This document shows, piece by piece, positions 8,598 to 17,290 of a stretch of DNA of 64,000 nucleotides; position 1 is the stretch's first letter, and the number at the start of each line of letters is the position of its first letter. The translations under genes were made by a program, and so were the position numbers. Origin of the DNA: Streptomyces niger (GTDB lineage: Bacteria > Actinomycetota > Actinomycetes > Streptomycetales > Streptomycetaceae); assembly GCF_000718305.1 (NCBI RefSeq), contig NZ_JOFQ01000004.1, positions 1 through 64,000 of the forward strand, in the 5' to 3' direction. Below the pieces are notes generated by a model. The model worked only from the letters and a program-made list of their open reading frames with translations, had not been told where the DNA came from and made no database searches.

Positions 8598-8626
8598 GTG
8601 ACCTTCGCTGTACGCGCAGGTAGCTT
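8598..8626 (+). promoter_or_regulatory. Candidate promoter of the thiolase gene
   Basis: GTGACC (-35) and TAGCTT (-10) are separated by 17 bases, about 40 bases before the start codon and just downstream of the twin palindromes. The match to the housekeeping sigma consensus is moderate. Confidence 0.45.
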
Positions 8627-8665
8627 CCCTTAAAGTCCTGATCTTCTCTCGTCTGGAGCCGCGTG

Positions 8666-9886
8666 ATGCCCGAAGCCGTGATCGTCTCTGCCGCCCGCTC
8701 CCCGATCGGCCGCGCCTTCAAGGGCTCGCTGAAGGACGTGCGCCCGGACGACCTGACCGCCGAGATCATCAAGGCCGCACTGGCCAAGGTCCCCGAGCTG
8801 GACCCGAAGGACATCGACGACCTGATGCTCGGCTGCGGCCTGCCCGGCGGCGAGCAGGGCAACAACCTGGGCCGCATCGTGGCCGTGCAGATGGGCATGG
8901 ACCACCTGCCCGGCTGCACCGTCACCCGGTACTGCTCCTCGTCCCTGCAGACCTCCCGCATGGCGCTGCACGCCATCAAGGCGGGCGAGGGCGACGTCTT
9001 CATCTCGGCCGGCGTGGAGACCGTCTCCCGCTTCGCCAAGGGCAACTCCGACAGCCTGCCGGACACCCACAACCCGCTCTTCGCCGACGCCGAGGCGCGC
9101 ACCGCTGCGGTCGCCGAGCAGGAGGGCACCACCTGGCACGACCCGCGCGAGGACGGCCTGGTCCCCGACCCGTACATCGCGATGGGCCAGACCGCGGAGA
9201 ACCTCGCCCGGCTCAAGGGCGTCACCCGCCAGGACATGGACGAGTTCGGCGTACGGTCCCAGAACCTCGCCGAGCAGGCCATCAAGAACGGCTTCTGGGA
9301 GCGGGAGATCACCCCGGTCACCACTCCGGACGGCACGGTCGTCAGCAAGGACGACGGCCCGCGCCCGGGCGTGACGCTGGAGGGCGTCCAGGGCCTCAAG
9401 CCGGTCTTCCGCCCCGACGGCCTGGTCACGGCCGGCAACTGCTGCCCGCTCAACGACGGCGCGGCCGCGCTCGTGATCATGTCCGACACCAAGGCGCGCG
9501 AGCTGGGCCTGACGCCGCTGGCCCGGATCGTCTCCACCGGCGTCTCCGGCCTCTCCCCCGAGATCATGGGCCTGGGCCCGGTCGAGGCGTCGAAGCAGGC
9601 GCTGCGCCGTGCGGGCCTGTCCATCGGCGACATCGACCTGGTCGAGATCAACGAGGCGTTCGCCGCGCAGGTCATCCCGTCCTACCGGGACCTGGGCATC
9701 GACCTCGACAAGCTGAACGTCAACGGCGGCGCGATCGCCGTCGGCCACCCCTTCGGCATGACCGGCGCCCGCATCACCGGCACCCTGATCAACTCCCTGC
9801 AGTGGCACGACAAGCAGTTCGGCCTGGAGACCATGTGCGTCGGCGGCGGCCAGGGCATGGCGATGGTCATCGAGCGGCTGAGCTGA
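8666..9886 (+). CDS. Acetyl-CoA C-acyltransferase (thiolase)
   Basis: A 406-residue thiolase. Cys90 in [10 protein letters not shown] is the acylated nucleophile, His361 in [10 protein letters not shown] activates it, and Cys391 in CVGGGQGMA is the general acid/base. Length is normal for the family. The ATG at 8666 follows CTGGAG; a GTG directly before it is in frame and cannot be excluded. Likely a beta-ketothiolase of fatty acid oxidation, given the TetR-type operators upstream; a biosynthetic acetoacetyl-CoA thiolase is the alternative. The last codons lie inside the first copy of an 86-bp direct repeat. Confidence 0.92.
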   Translation: MPEAVIVSAARSPIGRAFKGSLKDVRPDDLTAEIIKAALAKVPELDPKDIDDLMLGCGLPGGEQGNNLGRIVAVQMGMDHLPGCTVTRYCSSSLQTSRMALHAIKAGEGDVFISAGVETVSRFAKGNSDSLPDTHNPLFADAEARTAAVAEQEGTTWHDPREDGLVPDPYIAMGQTAENLARLKGVTRQDMDEFGVRSQNLAEQAIKNGFWEREITPVTTPDGTVVSKDDGPRPGVTLEGVQGLKPVFRPDGLVTAGNCCPLNDGAAALVIMSDTKARELGLTPLARIVSTGVSGLSPEIMGLGPVEASKQALRRAGLSIGDIDLVEINEAFAAQVIPSYRDLGIDLDKLNVNGGAIAVGHPFGMTGARITGTLINSLQWHDKQFGLETMCVGGGQGMAMVIERLS

Positions 9887-10063
9887 GCCGTAGCGGAGGG
9901 TAGGGGTCGGGCGCGAGGAACGAGTGCCCGGCACCTGCCCGCAGCGCAGGCGAAGCTCAGCGCGACCATGAGCACGCGCGGCTGAGCTGAGCCGTAGCGG
10001 AGGGTAGGGGTCGGGCGCGAGGAACGAGTGCCCGGCACCTGCCCGCAGCGCAGGCGAAGCTCA
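9874..10063. repeat. 86-bp perfect direct repeat at the thiolase 3' end
   Basis: Positions 9874-9959 and 9978-10063 are identical. The first copy includes the last four codons and stop of the thiolase gene; the second therefore carries a detached copy of that coding tail. The 18-bp spacer is unique. Each unit contains a GTGCC-C-GGCAC hairpin. Looks like a recent tandem duplication. Confidence 0.92.
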
Positions 10064-10108
10064 CCCTTGGTGACCCCCGTCACCTGGTGACAGGATCGTT
10101 GCGTTAAC

Positions 10109-10156
10109 TCCCCCAGGATTGTGATGAATGCCCTGGGGGACTCGCGTTTCCCCAGG
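10109..10156. promoter_or_regulatory. Mutually exclusive hairpins (attenuator-like)
   Basis: TCCCCCAGG (10109-10117) pairs over 9 bp with CCTGGGGGA (10132-10140). The same right arm can pair over 7 bp with CCCCAGG at 10150-10156. Placed 135 bases before the start of the gene at 10293. Could be a regulatory leader or a terminator of the thiolase transcript; no T-run follows. Confidence 0.4.
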
Positions 10157-10292
10157 TCGAACGGGGGTCACTCGAACGTACGAGGCCCAAGGGCACCAGC
10201 ATTTGGGGACATAGCGCACTGCAAACGGTCGCCGACCCCCGGCAGGCTGAGGTAGGAAGTCGGGGGGACATTCTGCTACCGGGAGTACGCCA

Positions 10293-11183
10293 GTGACCGC
10301 CATCACCATCGCCCTGCTGCCGGCCGCGGCCATCGCCGTGGCACTGGGAGCGGCCTCCCTGCACACCGCTCGCACCGTGCGCCGCGAGGTCGCCGGGCTG
10401 CGGGCCGAACTCCGTGCCGCCCGCGAGGAGGGCGCCGCGGCCCTCGCCGCCATTCCCGCCGCCCGCCCGGCACCCGCCGCCGAGACGCCGCTGGAGGACA
10501 TACGTGCCGCGGTGGCCGACGCGCTGGCCGAGGAGCGGGAGCGGGAGCTCGCCGAGGCCCGCGCCTTCTGGGCCGCCCAGGAGGCCCGGGACGCCACCGA
10601 CTCGCCCTCGCTCATGACCGGCCTCACCGCACCGGGCGAGGAGACCGCGCCCGGCGACGGGTTCGACCGCTTCTACCTGCCGCGGCAGGCCGACTTCGCG
10701 GGCCTGGACCCGGACGTGCTGGGCTCCGAGCCGCTGTTCGGCATGGACGAGGTCGACCTGGAGCCGGTGGAGGCGCCGACCGACGGGGCCGTCGACGAGA
10801 CCGAGTCCGCCGAGCTGGCCGCCGCGCGCCGGCGCCACCCCTCGCACCCGGACTTCTCCCCCTCGCCCGCCATCGGCGACCACGAGCGCACCGTGGCGCG
10901 CCTGGAGGAGCTGGCCGAGGACCGTACGCCGCTGGCCGACGTCCGGCCGGGCCCGCTGGGCACCCTGGACGTCTACGTCTTCGCCGACGGCACGACCGTC
11001 TGCATGACGCCCGGCCACCGCGAGACGGCCGAGCGGGTCGCCGAGGCGCTCCGCGAAGGGCACACCACGGTCCTGCTCGGCGGCTCGGGCGTCTCCGGCG
11101 CGTACGCACTGACCTTCGCCTGGGGCGAGGGCCGCGACGACAGCGTCTACGTCCTCGCCGACCGGGTCATCGCCTCCCTCTGA
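10293..11183 (+). CDS. N-terminally anchored protein of unknown function
   Basis: A 296-residue protein. Residues 3-24 are hydrophobic (uncleaved anchor or signal), followed by an Ala/Arg/Glu-rich coiled region to about residue 95 and an acidic linker. A compact C-terminal domain at about 215-296 contains LDVYVFADGTTVCMTPGH and ends VLADRVIASL. The GTG at 10293 follows GGGAG. I recognise it only as a conserved Streptomyces protein; no catalytic motif is visible. Confidence 0.72.
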   Translation: MTAITIALLPAAAIAVALGAASLHTARTVRREVAGLRAELRAAREEGAAALAAIPAARPAPAAETPLEDIRAAVADALAEERERELAEARAFWAAQEARDATDSPSLMTGLTAPGEETAPGDGFDRFYLPRQADFAGLDPDVLGSEPLFGMDEVDLEPVEAPTDGAVDETESAELAAARRRHPSHPDFSPSPAIGDHERTVARLEELAEDRTPLADVRPGPLGTLDVYVFADGTTVCMTPGHRETAERVAEALREGHTTVLLGGSGVSGAYALTFAWGEGRDDSVYVLADRVIASL

Positions 11184-11372
11184 GGCGCCCGCCGGCCGGG
11201 CCACCGCTTCTCCGCCGAGGCGCCCCCGCCGACCGGGCCACCGCCTTCCTCCGAGGCATCCTGCCGAGCGGATTCTGCGCCTCCCCCGAGGCGGTCCGCG
11301 ACCGGCGCCGGCCGCCGCAGCGGCGGCCCTTCCGCACGGACCGGGCCCAGCACCCGCCCGGTCCGGGACCGC

Positions 11373-11693
11373 TCAGCAGCGCGCGGCGGTCCCCCGTACC
11401 TCTGCCACGGCCTGTGCCACGTCCTCGGCACGGGCCGTTTCCGCGTCCCGCAACGCGTACGCCAAGTCATGACCGGCCACCGCCACTTGGTCGCCGACGG
11501 CGAACAGCCCGGCGTCCGGCAGCTCGCGCGGCGCGGCGTCCGGCTCCTCCAGGCGCTGCGCACGCAGTGCGAACTCCCTGGCGAGGGCGAGCCCTTCGGC
11601 GGCGGCGCCCCGCGCGAGGGCGCTCTGCGGGAGGGCCCGGAGCCGGTCGGCGAGGGCGTCCACGGCGGACAGCAAAGGCATCACGTCAAGCAC
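11373..11693 (-). CDS. Small Ala-rich helical protein, unknown function
   Basis: A 106-residue, mostly helical, Ala/Leu/Arg-rich protein with codon bias of a real gene (high GC at third positions). The GTG at 11693 or the ATG at 11681 could be the start; neither has a good ribosome site. Cytosolic by appearance. No family recognised beyond being conserved in Streptomyces. The preceding 11184-11372 is GC-rich with no gene I can support. Confidence 0.5.
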   Translation of the reverse strand: MLDVMPLLSAVDALADRLRALPQSALARGAAAEGLALAREFALRAQRLEEPDAAPRELPDAGLFAVGDQVAVAGHDLAYALRDAETARAEDVAQAVAEVRGTAARC

Positions 11694-11791
11694 GGCGTGA
11701 GCCTATGCGCCACTCCCGGGTGGTTGCCAACACCGGAACGCTCAGGCACGGTGTGCTGAAGGACCAGCATCGAATGCGTCCGGAGGCGCCG

Positions 11792-12022
11792 ATGTCCCAA
11801 GTCTTCTCCGAAGAGACCCACCGGAACCTGCTCTCCCGTATTCCCCATTGCACCGGCCGCGAAGTCTCCGAGTGGCTTCGCACCGTCGAGGAAGGCCCCG
11901 CTCTCTTCCGCTTCGAGGAGAAGGTCAGTTGGCTCCGGGGCGCGCACAACCTCGCCTACGGACACGCCAAGGCGATCGTGCACGAGTACGACCTGCGGCG
12001 CGCGGCCCGGAAGTTGTTCTAG
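11792..12022 (+). CDS. DUF4287-type small protein
   Basis: A 76-residue protein of the DUF4287 type, with the block TGREVSEWLRTVEEGPALF and the C-terminal LAYGHAKAIVHEYDLRRAARK. The start at 11792 follows CGGAGGCG. Longer in-frame upstream sequence lacks this codon pattern and is antisense to the preceding gene. Function unknown. A hairpin follows 51 bases after its stop. Confidence 0.75.
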   Translation: MSQVFSEETHRNLLSRIPHCTGREVSEWLRTVEEGPALFRFEEKVSWLRGAHNLAYGHAKAIVHEYDLRRAARKLF

Positions 12023-12073
12023 CGGACGTTCCCGAGTACGGCCCGGTCCCGTGACCGGACCGCGCCGGAAACC

Positions 12074-12113
12074 CGAAGGGCCCGCGGGAGGCGTACCTCC
12101 CACGGGCCCTTCG
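12074..12113. terminator. Bidirectional hairpin terminator
   Basis: CGAAGGGCCCG...CGGGCCCTTCG with an inner GGGAGG/CCTCCC helix and a CGTA loop. Lies between two converging genes, the DUF4287 gene and the Bax1-I gene. Confidence 0.75.
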
Positions 12114-12152
12114 CCGTGTCCGGGTGCCCTACGGCACCGGATCCGGCAGGCG

Positions 12153-13037
12153 TCAATCGTTGCCGTTGAGGATGGCGACCAGGCGCAGCATCTCCAGGTA
12201 GATCCACACCAGCGTCATGGTGAGGCCGAAGGCCGCGAGCCAGGACTCCTCGCGCGGCGCGCCGTAGGCGATGCCGTCCTCGACCTGCTTGAAGTCCAGG
12301 GCGAGGAAGAGCGCGCCGAGCAGCACGCCGGCGATGCCGAAGACGACACCCAGGCCACCGGCGCGGAAGCCCAGGCCCTCACCGCCGCCGAACGCCATGA
12401 ACAGCAGGTTGACCACCTGCAGCAGCAGGAAGCCCATGGCGGCGATGAGCACGAAGCGGGTGAACCGCGCGGTCACCCGCACGATGCGGGTCTTGTAGGC
12501 GACGAGCATCACGACGAAGACCGCCATGGTGCCCAGCACCGCCTGCATGGGCGCGCCGGGGGCCACCCACTGGTTGATCGCGTTGCTGATCGCGCCGAGG
12601 AAGAGGCCCTCGAAGGCCGCGTACGCCAGGATCAGCGCCGGCGACGGCTTGCGCTTGAACGACTGGACCAGGCCGAGCACCATCGCCACGAGCGCGGCAC
12701 CGATGGCCAGGCCCAGGGGGAGCTCCATGATCCATGCCACGGCGGCGCCGACGACGACCGTGCCGAGCGTGAGGCCCGTACGGACGACGACGTCGTCCAT
12801 CGTCATCGGGCGGGTCTGCGGGACGTACGGCGGGGCCTGGGTCGCGTCCTGCTGACCCTGGGCGTACGGGTTACCGCCCGCGTACGGGTTCGCGTCCGCG
12901 TAGGGCGCCTGTCCGGCGTAGGGGTTATTCCCCGCGTAAGGGTTGGCGGCGCCCCCGGCCTGCGGCGGCGCATTGAAGCCGGCGTAGCCGTTTCGGCTGA
13001 ACCCCCGTCGCGAGAAGACCGGGTTGCTGCTCCTCAT
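12153..13037 (-). CDS. Bax inhibitor-1/YccA-family membrane protein
   Basis: A 294-residue protein. The first ~75 residues are a hydrophilic Pro/Tyr/Gly tail with repeated NPYAG units. Seven hydrophobic segments follow, with the family features AAFEGLFLGAIS and the C-terminal LVWIYLEMLRLVAILNGND. Start ATG 13037 with GGAG upstream. Bacterial Bax1-I proteins are thought to act as pH-sensitive ion leak channels; the role in Streptomyces is not established. The NPYAG region may be a flexible cytoplasmic tail. Confidence 0.86.
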   Translation of the reverse strand: MRSSNPVFSRRGFSRNGYAGFNAPPQAGGAANPYAGNNPYAGQAPYADANPYAGGNPYAQGQQDATQAPPYVPQTRPMTMDDVVVRTGLTLGTVVVGAAVAWIMELPLGLAIGAALVAMVLGLVQSFKRKPSPALILAYAAFEGLFLGAISNAINQWVAPGAPMQAVLGTMAVFVVMLVAYKTRIVRVTARFTRFVLIAAMGFLLLQVVNLLFMAFGGGEGLGFRAGGLGVVFGIAGVLLGALFLALDFKQVEDGIAYGAPREESWLAAFGLTMTLVWIYLEMLRLVAILNGND

Positions 13038-13216
13038 CTCACTCCTCCGTGGCCGCCCTGCGCGGCCTTGGCCTCAAGGGTAATGGCTTGGCAAAGCCAC
13101 GTCCCTACTCCTCAAGCAGGATCTTCTCGCGAATTCCCTCCTCGCTGTGGTGCAGGACCGGGCTCCGGAGCATCTGCCCGACGGGCCGCGGGCGACACGT
13201 GGCAGAAAACAGCGGC

Positions 13217-13254
13217 GGGCCGGACACGTCCCCATGAGGAGACGTGCCCGGCCC
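13217..13254. terminator. Hairpin terminator after the MarR-MFS operon
   Basis: GGGCCGGxCACGTC pairs with GACGTGxCCGGCCC with one mismatch, loop CCCATGAGGA. It lies 11 bases beyond the MFS stop (minus strand). Confidence 0.6.
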
Positions 13255-13264
13255 GGCTCGTTCG

Positions 13265-15862
13265 TCAGGCGACCGGGTCGTGCCCCAGGTCGATGTCGAA
13301 CCCGGTGCGGCCGCCGTCCTCCAGCCGCAGCGACGCGACCGCCGGTGCGTAACCGCTGGCGATGACCGTGTACTGGCCGCCGTCCAGGTCGGCGAAGTGG
13401 TACGCGCCGTCGTCACCGGTGATGACGGAGCCCACCGTGTTACCCGCCGGGTCCAGCAGCGTCACCCGGGCGTCCGCGAGCGGCCCGCCCTTCGCCGTCC
13501 GTACGGTGCCGCTGACCCGGGCGGCCGGCGCGAGCCGCGCCTCGTACCAGTTGGCCTCGCCGGAGCCGACCTCGGCCTGCAGCGCCGCCGGGCGGTGGCC
13601 CGCCGCGCTGACGGCCAGCGTGTAGCTGCCCGGGACCAGGTCGGCGAAGACGAATCCGCCGTCCTCGGCGGCCACGGCCGTGGCGACCACGTCGCCGCGC
13701 AGGTCCGTGGCCACGACCAGCGCGCCCGGCACCGGGGCCGTGCCCCGGCTGTCGCGCACCTGGCCGGTCAGGCCGGCCGCGCCCTTCAGCGCCAGGTCGT
13801 ACTGGATCGGCTCGTCCCCGACCACCACGGTCGCCGCCTGCGGCTGGCGCGTGCCGGAGGATGCGATCAGGACGTACGTCCCGGCCCCCGGAGCGGACAG
13901 GCCGTAGCTGCCGTCCTGCGCGGTACGGGCGTGGCCGAGCTGGCGGCCGCCGATGTCGATCAGCGTCACCGCGGCGCCGGCCAGCGGATCGCCCTGGCCG
14001 TCGCGCACCTGACCGGTGATGCCGGGGCCCGTGACGGGGCCGGCGCCGGCCGGGAGCGGGGCGGCGGCCGGCGCGGGCTCCGGCGCGGCTTCGGCCGTGG
14101 TTCCCGCGGCGGCGGGGGCCACGGCGTCCGCCGCGGCAGCCGCTTCGGTACCGGTGGCCGCTTCGGCGTCGGTCGCCTCGCCCGCTTCCTCCGAGGCGCG
14201 GGCCTGCAGGCCGGAGACCTGGCGCAGCGGCACCTCCTTGATGAAGAGCACCAGCACGAACGCCACCGCGATGATGACGGCGCCCAGCAGGAACACGCCG
14301 TGCATGGAGTCGGTGAAGCCGCGCTTGAACGGCTCGGCCAGCCGCGGGTCGAGCTGCTGGATGAACGAGGAGTCGTTCAGGACGGACGGCGAACCGCCGC
14401 CGCCCGACCCCTTGAACATGTCCAGCACCGGCTTGTTGGCCGGGTTCTGCAGGACCGAGGGGTCGTGCAGCGCCGCCTGGAAGCTGTCGGTGGAGACCGC
14501 CGACCTGAACGCCGAGGAGATCTTGTCGCCGACCGTGCTGAACAGCAGCGACAGGAAGACGGCGGTACCGGCCGTGGCACCCATCTGCCGGAAGAACGTG
14601 GACGAGGCGGTCGCCACGCCCATGTCGCCCGGCGGTACCGCGTTCTGCACCGCGAGCACCAGCGTCTGCATGCAGGAGCCGAGGCCCAGGCCGAAGACGA
14701 CCATGTAGACCATGGTCTGCCACAGCGGGGTGTCCCACTGGACCCGGAAGTGGAAGAGCAGCAGCGCCGCCACCATCAGGGCCGTGCCGATGACCGGGAA
14801 GATCTTGTACTTGCCGGTCTTCGAGGTGATCTGGCCGGTGACGATCGAGGCGATCATCATGCCCGCCATCAGCGGCAGCATCTCCAGACCCGACTTCGTG
14901 GGGCTGGAGCCCTTCACGATCTGCAGGTACTGCGGGATCATCATCATCCCGCCGAACATGCCCATGCCGATGAACACGGACAGCAGGCTGGTCTTGCTGA
15001 AGGTGCCGTTGCGGAACAGCCGCATCGGGATGAGCGCGTCGTCGCCGATCCGCCGCTCCACGAAGATCCAGGCGATGATGCCCAGCGCGCCGATGACGTA
15101 GCAGGCGACGGACGTGGCCGAGCCCCAGCCCCACTCACGGCCCTGCTCGGCGACGAGCAGCAGCGGGACCACGCCGATGGCGATGGTGAGCGCGCCCCAC
15201 CAGTCGATCCGCCGGTCGCGGCGGGTGTGCGGGATGTTGAGCACCTTGGCGACCACGAAGAGCGCGATGATGCCGACCGGCACGTTGACCAGGAAGACCC
15301 AGCGCCAGCCGGTGATGCCCAGCAGGGTGGCCTGGCCGGCCAGCGCGCCGCCGATGAGCGGCCCGGCCACGCTGGAGGTGGCGAACGTACCGAGCATGTA
15401 GCCCTGGTACCGGGCGCGTTCGCGCGGCGGGACGATGTCACCGATGATCGCCAGGGCCAGCGACATCAGACCGCCGGCGCCCAGGCCCTGGATGGCCCGG
15501 AAGACGGCCAGTTCGGTCATCGAGGTGGAGAAGGTGCACAGCACCGAGCCCACGACGAAGATGCTGATCGCCGCCAGGTAGTACGGCTTCCGCCCGTGCA
15601 GGTCGGACAGCTTGCCGTACAGCGGCGTCGCGATCGTCGAGGTGATCAGGTAGGCGGTGGTCGCCCAGGCCTGCTGGCTGAGGCCGTGCAGATCGTCGGC
15701 GATGGTCCGGATGGAGGTGCTGACGATGGTCTGGTCGAGAGCGGCCAGGAACATGCCCAGCATCAGGCCGCTCAGAATGGTCAGGATCTGCCGGTGGCTG
15801 AGCGCCCCTGTCCCGGCTTTCGGCGCCGCCCCGGCTATTCGGGGGGATGTCGTGGTGCTCAC
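13265..15862 (-). CDS. DHA2 MFS efflux pump fused to three carboxypeptidase-regulatory-like domains
   Basis: An 865-residue protein. Residues ~25-545 are a 14-segment EmrB/QacA-type drug:proton antiporter, with LDQTIVSTSIRTIADDL (motif D1 region), GKLSDLHGRKP (motif A) and GPLIGGALAG (motif C). A low-complexity Ala/Glu/Pro linker (~560-620) leads to three beta-sandwich repeats of the carboxypeptidase-regulatory/CnaB-like kind at about 625-700, 705-785 and 785-860. Each begins with a G.V(R/T)D..G..L..A.V.L pattern. The GTG start overlaps the MarR stop by four bases, so the two genes are translationally coupled. Multidrug or metabolite export is likely; the domain tail is unusual. Confidence 0.88.
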   Translation of the reverse strand: MSTTTSPRIAGAAPKAGTGALSHRQILTILSGLMLGMFLAALDQTIVSTSIRTIADDLHGLSQQAWATTAYLITSTIATPLYGKLSDLHGRKPYYLAAISIFVVGSVLCTFSTSMTELAVFRAIQGLGAGGLMSLALAIIGDIVPPRERARYQGYMLGTFATSSVAGPLIGGALAGQATLLGITGWRWVFLVNVPVGIIALFVVAKVLNIPHTRRDRRIDWWGALTIAIGVVPLLLVAEQGREWGWGSATSVACYVIGALGIIAWIFVERRIGDDALIPMRLFRNGTFSKTSLLSVFIGMGMFGGMMMIPQYLQIVKGSSPTKSGLEMLPLMAGMMIASIVTGQITSKTGKYKIFPVIGTALMVAALLLFHFRVQWDTPLWQTMVYMVVFGLGLGSCMQTLVLAVQNAVPPGDMGVATASSTFFRQMGATAGTAVFLSLLFSTVGDKISSAFRSAVSTDSFQAALHDPSVLQNPANKPVLDMFKGSGGGGSPSVLNDSSFIQQLDPRLAEPFKRGFTDSMHGVFLLGAVIIAVAFVLVLFIKEVPLRQVSGLQARASEEAGEATDAEAATGTEAAAAADAVAPAAAGTTAEAAPEPAPAAAPLPAGAGPVTGPGITGQVRDGQGDPLAGAAVTLIDIGGRQLGHARTAQDGSYGLSAPGAGTYVLIASSGTRQPQAATVVVGDEPIQYDLALKGAAGLTGQVRDSRGTAPVPGALVVATDLRGDVVATAVAAEDGGFVFADLVPGSYTLAVSAAGHRPAALQAEVGSGEANWYEARLAPAARVSGTVRTAKGGPLADARVTLLDPAGNTVGSVITGDDGAYHFADLDGGQYTVIASGYAPAVASLRLEDGGRTGFDIDLGHDPVA

Positions 15863-16416
15863 GCTGCTGCGTCTTTCTCCTTCACGGCGGTGTCCCGGCA
15901 GTCCGCCGGGTCGGGCGAGGGGCGGACGTGCCGCGCCTGCTCCAGATCGTCATTGAGGCGGCCCATGAGCCGGACCAGATGGTCCCGGTCCTCCTCGGGC
16001 CATGGCTCCAGTACCGCGGCCAGCTTGCTGTCGCGCTGTCGCCGGTACTCGTCGAAGGCCGCGTGCCCGGCGTCCGTGGCGCGCAGCAGAGTCCCCCTGC
16101 GGTCCTCCGGATCCGGGTAGCGCTCGACGAGGCCCCGGTCCACCAGCGAGCGCACCTGGCGGCTCACGGTCGAGAGGTCGAGCAGGGCGTCGGCGGCCAG
16201 GTCGGTGGCGCGTCGGTCCCCGTTGTTCACCAGCTTGGCGAGCAATACGCGGTCCGCCGCGCCGGCGTCCGTCTTGGCGTGCCGCCGCCAGGCGGTGACC
16301 AGCCGGCTGAACCGCACGATCTCCGAGCCCAACCCGGCCGCCGCCTGCTCCAGCCGCTCCCCGGCGTCCGCGGAGCCGGCCCCCTCTTCCTCCCGGGCGC
16401 GGACGGCGTCAGCCAT
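15859..16416 (-). CDS. MarR-family transcriptional regulator
   Basis: A 185-residue MarR protein with a winged helix: DLAADALLDLSTVSRQVRSLVDRGLVERYPDPEDRRG at about 72-108 contains the recognition helix and the wing with the conserved DxRR-like DPEDRRG. ATG at 16416 has GGGGGAGGG upstream. It is the first gene of a two-gene operon with the MFS pump and very probably represses it in response to a pump substrate. Repeats just upstream (16441-16490) are candidate operators. Confidence 0.88.
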   Translation of the reverse strand: MADAVRAREEEGAGSADAGERLEQAAAGLGSEIVRFSRLVTAWRRHAKTDAGAADRVLLAKLVNNGDRRATDLAADALLDLSTVSRQVRSLVDRGLVERYPDPEDRRGTLLRATDAGHAAFDEYRRQRDSKLAAVLEPWPEEDRDHLVRLMGRLNDDLEQARHVRPSPDPADCRDTAVKEKDAAA

Positions 16417-16440
16417 CGGCCCTCCCCCTTGCGTTCATGG

Positions 16441-16490
16441 TTGCTTGTAGCTACCAATGGAGTCTCCCCGATGTTGCTTGTATTCAGCAA
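16441..16490. promoter_or_regulatory. Candidate MarR operators
   Basis: TTGCTTGTA occurs at 16441-16449 and again at 16474-16482. The first contains the palindrome GTAGCTAC; the second is part of a perfect inverted repeat TTGCT-N7-AGCAA (16474-16490). They start 24 bases before the marR start codon. The remaining 16491-16781 has no gene that I see. Confidence 0.55.
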
Positions 16491-16781
16491 GTCGAGGTCG
16501 GGGCGCCGGCACGCGCCCCGCACCCCCTCCGTAAAGAGGCCGCCCGAAAAGGGCCAGCAAGCGGTCAGGAGGAGGCAAACGGAAAACAAAACAGCGCCCG
16601 AAAGGGGCATCGGACGCCGAGATCGTCGAGCACATCGGACCTTGTGCCGGCTTGGTGAGTTTTTACCTTCGGGCGGGCCCTCGCGGCCGGTGCACGGCGT
16701 CTGCGATCATCGTCACCGTGCTCGTCGCCGCCTCGCGTCGCCATGACGGCGACAGCGGCACTCACGCACTCGGGAGAGGCG

Positions 16782-16863
16782 TGCCCGGAGCCGGACTTGA
16801 ACCGGCACGGCCCGAAGGCCAGCGAGGTTTAAGCTCGCCGTGTCTGCATTCCACCATCCGGGC
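16782..16863 (-). tRNA. bldA: tRNA-Leu (TAA anticodon), bldA
   Basis: An 82-nt class II tRNA. The acceptor GCCCGGA pairs with TCCGGGC; the anticodon stem GCGAG/CTCGC encloses the loop CTTAAAC, giving anticodon TAA at 16829-16831. The long variable arm GGCC-TTCG-GGCC and a normal T-arm GTTCAAGTC are present. CCA is not encoded. In Streptomyces the only UUA-reading tRNA is bldA, which gates development and antibiotic production through rare TTA codons. A TAGGCT -10 element lies about 40 bases upstream. By eye no annotated gene in this window has an in-frame TTA. Confidence 0.97.
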
Positions 16864-16889
16864 CCGAAACCCCCCACGCCGCCACGAAG

Positions 16890-16970
16890 ACGGCACCACG
16901 AGCCTAGCCCGCGACACCACTCGAACAGCGGCGGGCAGCCCCGAGGTTGTCTTATTTTATTGGCAACTGA
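16890..16970 (-). promoter_or_regulatory. bldA promoter region with AT-rich element
   Basis: On the minus strand TAGGCT (near 16900) with GCTGTT 17 bases upstream is a plausible promoter for bldA. Just above it lies an AT-rich run (about 16946-16966, with TTATTTTATTGG on the + strand), unusual for this genome. The rest of 16971-17290 shows no gene; it should hold the ABC transporter promoter. Confidence 0.4.
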
Positions 16971-17290
16971 GGGTGCATCAGCACGTGGTACTGGCCTTCG
17001 GCACATGCCCAGGGCCGAACCGCCCCGCTCACGCACCGTCGGCGACGCCGCCCCCGGATTGACGGAAACTCGCTGTCCTCCGCCCCTTACTCCGCAGTCT
17101 CCCCGCGCCCCCGCCGCCGCGTCAGCGCCTCAGGGTCACCCTCATCCCCAAGGAGGACCCAGGGGATCACGGGTCCGACCGCAGACCCCCTGAGAGACCG
17201 GCGCAGGGGCTGACGCCCGGCCCGATCCGCTCCCGGACGATGGAATCCGACCGTTTACACGGCCCCTACGTCCGACAGGAGCACCATCCC

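Noticed and set aside
7291..9675. Very long open frames on the strand opposite real genes, such as the one antisense to the SGNH hydrolase and thiolase
   Set aside because: High-GC DNA gives long shadow frames. Their composition (Arg/Gly/Pro-rich, no domains) and the clear families on the other strand show they are not genes.
16441..16490. Insertion-sequence ends suggested by TTGCT/AGCAA repeats
   Set aside because: No transposase is nearby, and the position directly before marR fits operators better.
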